IMG/VR virus record: IMGVR_UViG_3300033148_004555
Span: 1-28,882 of that record
Strand: one strand, 5' to 3'
From: a virus
DNA: 28,882 bases
Of this stretch, positions 11,834-18,989 are shown one piece after another (the stretch's first letter is position 1; each line of letters opens with the position of its first letter). Made by a program: the position numbers and the translations under genes. The notes under the pieces were generated by a model that had not been told where the DNA came from, ran no database searches, and saw nothing but the letters and a program-made list of their open reading frames with translations.

Positions 11834-12129
11834 ACTAATACCCACTTACCATCAACCTTCTTTATTTTATCTCCGGCTTTCGGAATAGGCTTGTTATATC
11901 CAACTGGCTTATCAAATTCTCTGAAAGATATCTTTGATCCATCTGATAGCCAATATTCGGCTTCTCTTTTTGAGATGATTTCTTTGATTTCAGATACAGG
12001 GGCTTGCGGCGTGGTATTAATTTCTTGTTGGTCATATAGATCCTGTAGTTCAGATTTCTTCTTGCCGGCCAATTGATCTTCTGTGTAACCTGCTGCAATT
12101 AATGCATCATATAGTTCTGCTTTTAACAT
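11830..12129 (-). CDS. Hypothetical protein with N-terminal HeH/SAP-like segment
   Basis: 99 aa. The first 33 residues (MLKAELYDALIAAGYTEDQL, AGKKKSELQDLYD) resemble the helix-extended-loop-helix (HeH/LEM-like) unit found at the N-termini of various phage proteins. The second half is beta-like with DGSKISFREFDKP and KAGDKIKKVDGKWVLV. The ribosome binding site AAAAGGAG lies inside the end of the upstream phospholipase-like gene, whose stop is one base before ATG 12129. Together with the ATGA overlap to the lipoprotein gene this makes a three-gene unit. Function unknown. Confidence 0.55.
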   Translation of the reverse strand: MLKAELYDALIAAGYTEDQLAGKKKSELQDLYDQQEINTTPQAPVSEIKEIISKREAEYWLSDGSKISFREFDKPVGYNKPIPKAGDKIKKVDGKWVLV

Positions 12130-12130
12130 G

Positions 12131-12493
12131 TTATTCTCCTTTTCTGTAGAATGTCCAGCCTAGTTTTCTTACTGCTTTATATGCTATACTTGCATACAGT
12201 ATAGAAATATCTGCCTCTTCTTCGGTTATTTTGTCTTCTGCTAGGTATTGCATAATCCCAAGCTCCATATCATATAAGAACTTTTCATCTATACGCTTCC
12301 TTTCGAAGTATTCTCGTATTAATCCAAGTATGCCTTTCTTTCTCTTGCCGGAATATCCAACATCATGATTATAGGCAGCTCGATTAAATACAGGTTCTAA
12401 TTGGGGGACTGTAGGAGGTGCTTCTGGTATAAGTCTACACAAAGGACTTCCTTGAGGTCCGAAGTATCTTTTATCTGGGTCGTAAGGTTCCAT
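12131..12493 (-). CDS. Parvovirus-type phospholipase A2-like protein
   Basis: 120 aa. The sequence shows KRYFGPQGSPL near residues 8-18, then FNRAAYNHDVGYSGKRKKG, then RIDEKFLYDME. This is the order of the parvoviral VP1 phospholipase A2 domain: Y.GP calcium-loop-like segment, HD..Y catalytic pair, G, then D..F (AD..F) with the second acid. H43 and D44 would be the catalytic pair by this reading. If active it would cleave membrane phospholipids in the host envelope. It has no signal peptide; delivery would need the virion or lysis. The start has AGAAGGAAAC upstream. The three downstream-linked small genes lie directly before the terminator. The assignment is from motif order alone. Confidence 0.5.
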   Translation of the reverse strand: MEPYDPDKRYFGPQGSPLCRLIPEAPPTVPQLEPVFNRAAYNHDVGYSGKRKKGILGLIREYFERKRIDEKFLYDMELGIMQYLAEDKITEEEADISILYASIAYKAVRKLGWTFYRKGE

Positions 12494-12515
12494 AATGTTT
12501 CCTTCTTAAATTGTT

Positions 12516-12521
12516 ATTATA
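12516..12521 (-). promoter_or_regulatory. Perfect -10 element upstream of the phospholipase-like gene
   Basis: TATAAT on the minus strand, 22 bases before ATG 12493, preceded by CTG. No good -35 is seen; the expected position overlaps the terminator stem. It could restart transcription of the last three genes of the unit. Confidence 0.35.
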
Positions 12522-12532
12522 CAGCTATATAA

Positions 12533-12564
12533 AGAAAAAGGCTACCCCAGAACGGAGTAGCCCA
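12533..12564 (-). terminator. Rho-independent terminator after the long fibre gene
   Basis: GGCTAC-CCC (12540-12548) pairs with GGAGTAGCC (12554-12562). On the minus strand the stem is followed by TTTTTCTTT. It separates the fibre gene from the phospholipase-lipoprotein unit. Confidence 0.8.
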
Positions 12565-12592
12565 GCCCTCTAGCCTCAGCGCTGAGGGGAAA

Positions 12593-14491
12593 TTAACCAA
12601 CATCAAAGGATGCAGTTTTTATTGTTAAGTTGGATGTATCTGATTCATTCGCCACCCAAGCCTCTAATGTATCATTTGTGTTTAATGTTATGTTGGCAAC
12701 GGCACTAACTTGTGATCCTGCAGATGCAGCGGCCTCTCCTTTTGATGTAGGTATTGGAGTCCCATTTTGCGCTATATAAAGAGAAACATCATCAGTTCCA
12801 CCACCGGCCGGGTCAATAGTGGCAACAATAGTAACAAATTTAGTTATAGTCTCCTTGCCAATATAAGTCCATGTTCCAGATGCATTAAAATTAAATCTAA
12901 CTCTACCTACATCAGTCCAAGTAGATCCCACATTTATTTTAACTGCCACACCAGTAGATGATATTACGGTCTTAGTGGCGTTACCTGTGACATGGCCTGC
13001 AGCAAATACTTTTGTATTACTAACGTTTTTAATACCTTGTACATCTACATCTACATCTGTTTGGTCTCTGCCACTAGCACTAAAGAATGTCCCTCCTCCT
13101 GTTTTTAATACTCCGGTACCCATAGCAACATCACCGCCATAGGTGGCATCAATATCAATAAAACATTCTGTTGATTCTGGTCTTGCATCAATAACTGAGG
13201 CGATCAATCTTTCACTATTGGCGCCAAGGACTCTCATGTAGCACCCGCCAGTATCGGGGTTGTCGTTATATTGAGGAAATCTCATATTTATTGATACTAC
13301 ATCATCAGCAGTAAAACCATCATCACATCCAATAACAGGAACTGCACTGAATGAGATGAAGTCAAATGTATCTATATTACCAGCCTTCTGGCAATTAAGG
13401 AATACTACAAAGTTGACAATAAAGCTATTGTTATTGGTCATATCAACACAGGTTGCATTCGGGGTAGTAATAAAGAAATTAAATAACTCTAATAATATCC
13501 CAGTCTGTGCCGTAGTTATAAAGGAAGTTACCCCGCTATAACTTACTAATGGGAGGGCTATTCCACAAAATGAGTAAGTTGTATTAGGGTCAGTTAGCAC
13601 TATTCTTCTAGTACCAAAGTCTATATCACCACTAAATTCATATATTCCTGCTGGAAGTTCATATACATCTACATTAAGGAAATCATCTAAATCACTTAGA
13701 AGGTTAATTACAACCCTATTACCATTAATGTTTTTATACTGGGTTGTCCTATAATCTGCCGTAGATTCATCAAAGAATGTGAAGTAATCATTTGGCCTTA
13801 CAGGTGTAATAGTGGGTGATGTTTGTATCCCAGATTGAGCCTCTTGCAATCCATTTAAAGTTCCAGCACCTTTGCGAATAGTCATCAACAATAATTGACC
13901 TTGACCAGAAGTGGAGAAGTTGCCACCACCTGAATCCATGAGATTAACGGTGAGAGTTCTATAACCTCCATTATCTACAACATTGTCAATATCCCAAGAT
14001 TGATAATGTCCTGAGTCATTAGAGTTTTGGAGGTATAACCCATCGCCTACATCAATACCTGATAGGTAGTTGGCGATATCTTGATTTTCATCATTCTCTT
14101 CAGATACAAATAATTGTGTTGCGTTTCCATGCGTTCCATTATTCCAGCGCACTTTACCATCATCAGGAGGTCCAGAAGTTCCAGAGTCAGCCCTCATTGA
14201 GGTTGTGCCAGATTGAGGAGGAACTTTATAAGAGCCATCATCAGAAGAGAATTTATCGCCATCACCTAAAGCGGTAAGGATTACATTCTCCCCATTAGAT
14301 GTATAAGCTGCATCATTAGTTAATACACTTACATTATCTCCAGAAGATACGAAGCCTAAAGACGCGGGAGTTACCCACGCCTTGCTTCCATCTGCTAAGG
14401 TCACTAGTATAGTCCCCTCCGCGCCATTGTCTACCTTCTCATAGATATTAGACGCAGATCCTTGTTTTTGTTGTATAATTTCGTAGCCCAT
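12593..14491 (-). CDS. Large tail fibre / virion surface protein
   Basis: 632 aa. Glycine-, serine-, asparagine- and threonine-rich beta sequence throughout, with almost no lysine-rich helices, as in fibres. The N-terminus IIQQKQGSASNIYEKVDNGA and ADGSKAWVTPASLGF is like virion-attachment segments. The middle (VDVYELPAGIYEFSGDIDFG...CGIALPLV) reads like a right-handed beta-helix or spike start. The C-terminal 200 residues (GVAVKINVGSTW... NITLNTNDTLEAWVANESD) look like a jelly-roll or C1q-like end domain. It is distal in the leftward late unit, next to other surface proteins. Binding of host glycans is expected but not shown. The ribosome binding site AAGGG is moderate. Confidence 0.7.
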   Translation of the reverse strand: MGYEIIQQKQGSASNIYEKVDNGAEGTILVTLADGSKAWVTPASLGFVSSGDNVSVLTNDAAYTSNGENVILTALGDGDKFSSDDGSYKVPPQSGTTSMRADSGTSGPPDDGKVRWNNGTHGNATQLFVSEENDENQDIANYLSGIDVGDGLYLQNSNDSGHYQSWDIDNVVDNGGYRTLTVNLMDSGGGNFSTSGQGQLLLMTIRKGAGTLNGLQEAQSGIQTSPTITPVRPNDYFTFFDESTADYRTTQYKNINGNRVVINLLSDLDDFLNVDVYELPAGIYEFSGDIDFGTRRIVLTDPNTTYSFCGIALPLVSYSGVTSFITTAQTGILLELFNFFITTPNATCVDMTNNNSFIVNFVVFLNCQKAGNIDTFDFISFSAVPVIGCDDGFTADDVVSINMRFPQYNDNPDTGGCYMRVLGANSERLIASVIDARPESTECFIDIDATYGGDVAMGTGVLKTGGGTFFSASGRDQTDVDVDVQGIKNVSNTKVFAAGHVTGNATKTVISSTGVAVKINVGSTWTDVGRVRFNFNASGTWTYIGKETITKFVTIVATIDPAGGGTDDVSLYIAQNGTPIPTSKGEAAASAGSQVSAVANITLNTNDTLEAWVANESDTSNLTIKTASFDVG

Positions 14492-14520
14492 GGTTTTGCC
14501 CTTATGGTTATGTTAATAAG

Positions 14521-14853
14521 TTATTCTGGTTTAGTGTAGCCCATATCTTCCATTCGCTTCCTATAAGGAGAGCCAACCTCCCATACATTAGCGTTTAAAA
14601 TATTCCAACAATCTTGATTTAGAGTGGCCCCATGTTCAAGCGCTGTAACTAAATGTCCTACCCCGCAGACTAAGCCAAGCTCAACACCTCTATCAATAGT
14701 TTCTTGTACTGTATCAAAGATCTCTACTGTATGAGCAGAAGTTACTTTATTTTTAAGGAATACAGCATCAATAAAATCACTCCCACAGTAAATTAAGATG
14801 TATTTCTCAGCGGGTAGTGTTATATCTGTTATTGTATTGTGATCGCAACTCAT
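14521..14853 (-). CDS. Hypothetical virion-cluster protein
   Basis: 110 aa. It has five cysteines (SCDHNT, IYCGSDF, LGLVCGVGH, LNQDCWN) and ends in a segment NVWEVGSPYRKRMEDMGYTK. No known domain. ATG 14853 overlaps the stop of the BspA-like gene as ATGA, so the two are translationally coupled. It may be a chaperone or a capping piece for that protein, a guess from linkage only. Confidence 0.5.
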   Translation of the reverse strand: MSCDHNTITDITLPAEKYILIYCGSDFIDAVFLKNKVTSAHTVEIFDTVQETIDRGVELGLVCGVGHLVTALEHGATLNQDCWNILNANVWEVGSPYRKRMEDMGYTKPE

Positions 14854-15986
14854 ACTGGGGAGTCTCCTGTAATTGTCATGAAGGCTGGACTACCAACAAG
14901 TGAAGCTCTAGCCGCGCCACCTGCGCCAGCACCTGTGTAAGTAAGGCCATTTGCACCTAGTGGTATATTCGGCTGCAATGGTTGGGAGTCTAAATTAATT
15001 AACCAAGCGTCATATTGAGCAGTAGTTAAACCACTACCACTTAACATACCAGTCATATCTGTGACTTGACCCACATTCCAAGAGCTAATATCTTGACTGA
15101 ATGAAGGGGTCGTATCAAACATCTCAGTCATATCTGTAACATTAGATGTATCAAAGTGGCTAATATCTTGATCAAAGGAAGTGCCGGCGAACATACCCCT
15201 CATGGTAGTACAGCTACTAGTATCCCAAGATGGTACAGGCTGATTAAAATTATCAGCACTTCTGAACATTTCAGCTAGGTTTGTGACATTAGAAACATCA
15301 AACTGATCTACAGGTTGATTAAAGGCATCAGCAGTACCGAACATACTACTCATACTTGTTACATTACTTGTATTCCAAGGTAAAGGCTGATTGAATACAG
15401 TGGCACCGCTAAATGTAGCAATCATAAGTACGACATTGCTAGTATCCCAACTAGACATTCCTTGGTTATATACCACGCATCTATTGAATGTACCAAATAG
15501 AGAAAAGCATTGACTAATATCCCAATTATCTATATCGCCATTAAATAAGAAGCAATCTCTAAAAGTAACTCCTAGTGACTGGATCAAGTGAGGTGCATCA
15601 GTAGCTGTCCAAGTCATATTATTGCAGCCATCAAAAGCGCCTTCATTGTCAAAGGTAAGAGCTAAACTCTCGCACTGAGATACATTGGTAAGTTTTAATG
15701 CATCATAACGACCAACAGCTCCAAAGGACCAATCAGTAATAATTGCATCTACGATAACTGTATAGGCCCCACCAACAGAATACTCATGTTCAACTTCATA
15801 GTTGCGGATACCATCACCCCAATCAACTAATTGACGACCTCTTGTTAGATTTGGCAATCTTATAGTTCTTGTAGGACTACCAGTACCACCAAGGTTTTCG
15901 GTATTCCATTGGGTTATAAGCGGGGCATAGGGATTGCCGCCGCCACCAGAGATTTTAGGCCGAACATGCGGCCCGACCTGTAGCAT
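14850..15986 (-). CDS. Surface protein with PKD-like domain and BspA/DUF285 repeats
   Basis: 378 aa. The first part contains VDWGDGIRNYEVEHEYSVGG, the WGDG...H.Y...G.Y pattern of PKD-type beta-sandwich domains. From about residue 125 follow roughly seven repeats of about 25 residues on the theme FNQ-I-WDTSNVT-M--MF (for example FDQDISHFDTSNVTDMTEMF). These are the BspA-like/DUF285 leucine-rich-repeat-type units known from bacterial and mycoplasma surface proteins. The end (GANGLTYTGAGAGGAARASL...) is a low-complexity cap. There is no signal peptide, so it is more likely a virion component than secreted. Adhesion is the natural role. The start follows the upstream stop by one base. Confidence 0.75.
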   Translation of the reverse strand: MLQVGPHVRPKISGGGGNPYAPLITQWNTENLGGTGSPTRTIRLPNLTRGRQLVDWGDGIRNYEVEHEYSVGGAYTVIVDAIITDWSFGAVGRYDALKLTNVSQCESLALTFDNEGAFDGCNNMTWTATDAPHLIQSLGVTFRDCFLFNGDIDNWDISQCFSLFGTFNRCVVYNQGMSSWDTSNVVLMIATFSGATVFNQPLPWNTSNVTSMSSMFGTADAFNQPVDQFDVSNVTNLAEMFRSADNFNQPVPSWDTSSCTTMRGMFAGTSFDQDISHFDTSNVTDMTEMFDTTPSFSQDISSWNVGQVTDMTGMLSGSGLTTAQYDAWLINLDSQPLQPNIPLGANGLTYTGAGAGGAARASLVGSPAFMTITGDSPV

Positions 15987-15987
15987 C

Positions 15988-16299
15988 TTACCACTCCAGT
16001 ACTATTTCAGCAGTAGATCCAGCAGCGGTAATACTCATAGGTCTAAAATGTAGAGGTATCCCAGCTACCAATACTCTTTCTACCATAGCTTCACCCGGTG
16101 CCCAGCCAGTACAATTCAACGTGCCCGGTACATTACATGTAATAAATCTTGGAGGGGGATAGTCTGATGTAGAGTCATGTCCGAATGTCACATCACCAGA
16201 TGCAGCTGTCCATAATACTTGTGAGGTTGAGCAGCCTATTAGCTCCTCATCCCCAGCATTCCTAAAATCTCTTCTTCCTAAAGTTCCTGCATTACTCAT
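15988..16299 (-). CDS. Small beta-rich virion protein, spike-base-like
   Basis: 103 aa. DVTFGHDSTSDYPPPRFITC opens a beta-rich core, and the protein ends VAGIPLHFRPMSITAAGSTAEIVLEW. Ending in G..(L/I)..R...I.A.GSTA..I.L.W is seen in phage spike-base or small beta-sandwich head-tail proteins. The match is weak, so this is only a resemblance. AGAAGG precedes ATG 16299. It lies between terminase-linked genes and the BspA-like gene in the leftward late unit. Confidence 0.45.
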   Translation of the reverse strand: MSNAGTLGRRDFRNAGDEELIGCSTSQVLWTAASGDVTFGHDSTSDYPPPRFITCNVPGTLNCTGWAPGEAMVERVLVAGIPLHFRPMSITAAGSTAEIVLEW

Positions 16300-16343
16300 T
16301 TGTATGCCTTCTAATTATTGTCCACAATAAAAAGGAAACCAGC

Positions 16344-16904
16344 CTACATTCTTCTTTTTCTATATAATAGTTCATTATTAAGTACATTTCCAGACTTAGC
16401 GCCTTGCCATGTAACACACTCGCCTTTGACATTATAATCAAGCTCACACATAGCGCAAGCGTAGTGACCTTTCTTACTATAGAAAGTTTTTATACATCCA
16501 CCTTGCTCTTCTTTTTTTGCCTCTCCACATTTAGGGCAAGGTAGAACACTATTTGTTAAAGCCACTCTCTGCGCATGCCTTTGAGTAGCCACTATACACT
16601 TCTGACAATTCTCTCCGGGCTTAACATCTTCATAAGGATGTCTTGTACATTTGTTCTTATCAATTCTAACCTTAGATTCTTCGCCGTTGAATTCAGCCAA
16701 TGCCTTAGCAACTGCTGCAGCAATAGCTTGTTGTTTCGCTACTTCCTTTGCAGCGTCATCCATTTGAGCCATTTCTTGATTAATATTGACTTCAGGAGCC
16801 TTTACTTCTTCAGCTTCTTTCGCGGCTTTCTTTTCGGCGTGGCGCTTTTTGTTCGCTTCGGATATTTTGCGCTTTTGCTCATCACTCATCTTTCCTTTAG
16901 GCAT
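16344..16904 (-). CDS. Zinc-finger protein with charged helical N-terminus
   Basis: 186 aa. The N-terminus PKGKMSDEQKRKISEANKKR resembles the short helical DNA-binding repeats (NUMOD3-like, 'S.E..KKIS.A.K.R') of homing endonucleases, followed by a long charged alanine-rich helix. The second half has C/H clusters: CTRHPYEDVKPGENCQKC, LPCPKCGEAKKEEQGGC, and HYACAMC. These probably form two zinc sites. No nuclease motif is seen. It follows the large terminase gene after 13 bases with GGAG upstream, so a packaging accessory role (an HNH-like partner without the catalytic core) is possible; unproven. Confidence 0.5.
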   Translation of the reverse strand: MPKGKMSDEQKRKISEANKKRHAEKKAAKEAEEVKAPEVNINQEMAQMDDAAKEVAKQQAIAAAVAKALAEFNGEESKVRIDKNKCTRHPYEDVKPGENCQKCIVATQRHAQRVALTNSVLPCPKCGEAKKEEQGGCIKTFYSKKGHYACAMCELDYNVKGECVTWQGAKSGNVLNNELLYRKRRM

Positions 16905-16917
16905 GTCCAGTCTCCAT

Positions 16918-18492
16918 TTATATTACATTCCAAGGCATAGAACTGCTACGTCCACGAGCATACTCTTCTAATGCCACTTCATATCTATCTTTCTTTTGTG
17001 TCATCTGAATATCATCATGCCTACTAAATGTCATAGCTAAGGCATCGGCAATATTCGGTGATTTAATTCCTCGCTTCCTAAGATCTTTCTTGGATTCGAG
17101 TTTAAGCTTACCATGTGTAGTAAAGTCAGAAGTTAAACCTACAAGTTCTTCCCTAAGTTCCTCACATAGATTAGTATACAATCTTGAGAAGTGTGGATTC
17201 TCGTTAATAAACCAGTTCCTCATTTTATCCCAAGATTCATCTCTTAGCCTATCATACCTCTCTTTATTGGTAGCTTCAAATGATGATTTGTATTGAAATA
17301 CAGCTTCTATATTTTTAAGTTCACCGCGCTCATGCATCTCTCTAACAGAGTCATATACACCTTTACCATCACCGATTGCATCAATAGCAATGAACTTGTA
17401 GTTATATTTAGCCCCTTCAGAGTTAAGCCAATCACGTACTTGATAAGAGATTTTTCTTGTATCTGCTTCCTGCCAAGTCTTAATGCTCATTAAGTTAGAG
17501 CCCCAGCGATGTACAAGAGCGATGTCATCACCACCACTTGTAGCAGGGTCAAGTGCTAAACTATGTGCTCTATTCTCATCTTTATGGAAGTCAGTCTTAA
17601 AGCAAGGCTCAATCACCTTTAGAGATATAAACTGATTCTTACCTGCAAGAGGGAAGTCGCCAGTAACACGAATACGATAATCATACCCATCTATATTACC
17701 TCCAGATATATCCAACCATTTCTGCACTTCCTTGGGATCGACACGACCATTATTTAAATCAGAATGAGGATTTCCTAATGCATCATGCCATATAGTTTCG
17801 AATTCTTTATCATGTGTATAAACTGAGCCATCTAGATGAAAAGTCTTCCATAGCTCTTTATTCTTGGTGAATGCCTCATATCCCCATCCAGTTCTACGGA
17901 TAGGGTTACCTATGGCAAGAATTCTTGAACCTTCATCACTCATAGCACCTTCAACTACTCGGTAAATCTCAATAGGAACACCAGACCATTCGTCAATTAG
18001 GAATAGAACATTATGCTGCCCTGCCATTGCATCCGGGTTTTCTTTTCTCGCAGTACGTAAATCTAACCTCCATCCTCTTGAATCCTCTACTTGATAGATA
18101 GATTCAGCAGTAATCTCGAAGTGATCCTTAAAGTAAGCTGGGAGTAGGTCAATGCATTTGGATAACTGGGGCATGAATACGGTAGTTAAGTTTGATGCAG
18201 AAGGGGAGGTTACGATAATAGAGCAGCCTTCACCTTTAATAAAGTGGGTACACATCCACCAAATAGCACCTAATGCCATGATGAATGTCTTACCTAATCC
18301 GTGGCCAGATCTTACAATAGTTCTCTTGTTATCTACAATTGATTGAATAATTTCAGCTTGATAAGGAAGTATATTAGCGATCTTTAGCATGTATATAAAA
18401 GAGACAGGATTCTTCTGCCAGAACTTCATATACATCTGCATCTTCTTGCGGAGCTGCTTTAATTCACCATCAGTTATTATCTGATTTGACAT
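16918..18492 (-). CDS. terL: Terminase large subunit (packaging ATPase-nuclease)
   Basis: 524 aa, a usual TerL length. Walker A RSGHGLGKT at residues 61-69 and Walker B VLFLIDE at 162-168 (D167, E168) form the packaging ATPase. After the linker, the RNase H-like nuclease shows LALDPATSGGDD (first acid), FIAIDAIGDGKGV (second) and IADALAMTFS (third). It pumps DNA through the portal and cuts it. It overlaps the end of the small-subunit gene by 23 bases, as is common. Unlike many phages the portal is not downstream but on the other strand. Confidence 0.95.
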   Translation of the reverse strand: MSNQIITDGELKQLRKKMQMYMKFWQKNPVSFIYMLKIANILPYQAEIIQSIVDNKRTIVRSGHGLGKTFIMALGAIWWMCTHFIKGEGCSIIVTSPSASNLTTVFMPQLSKCIDLLPAYFKDHFEITAESIYQVEDSRGWRLDLRTARKENPDAMAGQHNVLFLIDEWSGVPIEIYRVVEGAMSDEGSRILAIGNPIRRTGWGYEAFTKNKELWKTFHLDGSVYTHDKEFETIWHDALGNPHSDLNNGRVDPKEVQKWLDISGGNIDGYDYRIRVTGDFPLAGKNQFISLKVIEPCFKTDFHKDENRAHSLALDPATSGGDDIALVHRWGSNLMSIKTWQEADTRKISYQVRDWLNSEGAKYNYKFIAIDAIGDGKGVYDSVREMHERGELKNIEAVFQYKSSFEATNKERYDRLRDESWDKMRNWFINENPHFSRLYTNLCEELREELVGLTSDFTTHGKLKLESKKDLRKRGIKSPNIADALAMTFSRHDDIQMTQKKDRYEVALEEYARGRSSSMPWNVI

Positions 18493-18868
18493 TCTTCGCT
18501 CTCATCTTCTGCATTTTCTTATTTAGGAAGTCTACTTGCTCTTTGAGGTTTTCATTCTCTGTAGTGAGCATTCTATTCTCAGCCTTAACTTTATTATATT
18601 CATTAAGGATATCTTCGACTTCAGGAAGATCATACAGTATTGATTTAAGTGATATAGTAGTTTTCTGAAGGTCTTGATCGACAGGTTGTACTTTAGGTAA
18701 TCGACTTTTAACTAGGTCGTTAAATCCACGCGGATCATTCTTCTGGAGATCCTTAAGGTATTGGAGTAGAAAGTCTTCGTCATCAAGGAGTAATCCTATA
18801 GCAGAGTCTAGATTCTCATAAATCTTTTTACTTTTTCGACGTTGCTTTTCCTCATTCTTTAAAGCCAT
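18470..18868 (-). CDS. Probable terminase small subunit
   Basis: 132 aa, directly before and overlapping terL. The N-terminal half KQRRKSKKIYENLDSAIGLL, DDEDFLLQYLKDLQKNDPRG, FNDLVKSRLPKVQP resembles the end of TerS-like proteins (F...L......P..F..L....LPK). A long coiled coil follows (VKAENRMLTTENENLKEQVD), fitting an oligomerising DNA-recognition subunit. No clear N-terminal helix-turn-helix is seen, so the call relies on position plus this segment. AAGGTGAG precedes ATG 18868; a strong promoter lies upstream. Confidence 0.65.
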   Translation of the reverse strand: MALKNEEKQRRKSKKIYENLDSAIGLLLDDEDFLLQYLKDLQKNDPRGFNDLVKSRLPKVQPVDQDLQKTTISLKSILYDLPEVEDILNEYNKVKAENRMLTTENENLKEQVDFLNKKMQKMRAKNVKSDNN

Positions 18869-18917
18869 TTACTCACCTTAAATGCTTAATAATGTTATAT
18901 TTTAAACTTTTCAGACA

Positions 18918-18966
18918 TTGAATATACTAATGAAGTTAGTATACATTATTGATATAGTCAATACAA
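18918..18966. promoter_or_regulatory. Divergent late promoters overlapping an inverted repeat
   Basis: Minus strand: TTGTAT (18966-18961), 17 bases, TATACT (18943-18938), reading towards the terminase genes. Plus strand: TTGAAT (18918-18923), 16 bases, TATACA (18940-18945), reading towards the portal. An exact inverted repeat TATACTAA (18923-18930) / TTAGTATA (18936-18943) with a 5-base centre covers the minus-strand -10 and abuts the plus-strand elements. It could be an operator or a symmetric phage promoter. It is the only sizeable gap (121 bases) between the two late units. Confidence 0.6.
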
Positions 18967-18989
18967 ATCAACTTACAATGCGGTGAGCT

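Noticed and set aside
11862-12098. 78-codon minus-strand frame inside the HeH-like gene
   Set aside because: It has no ribosome binding site and lies within a gene that has strong overlaps with its neighbours.
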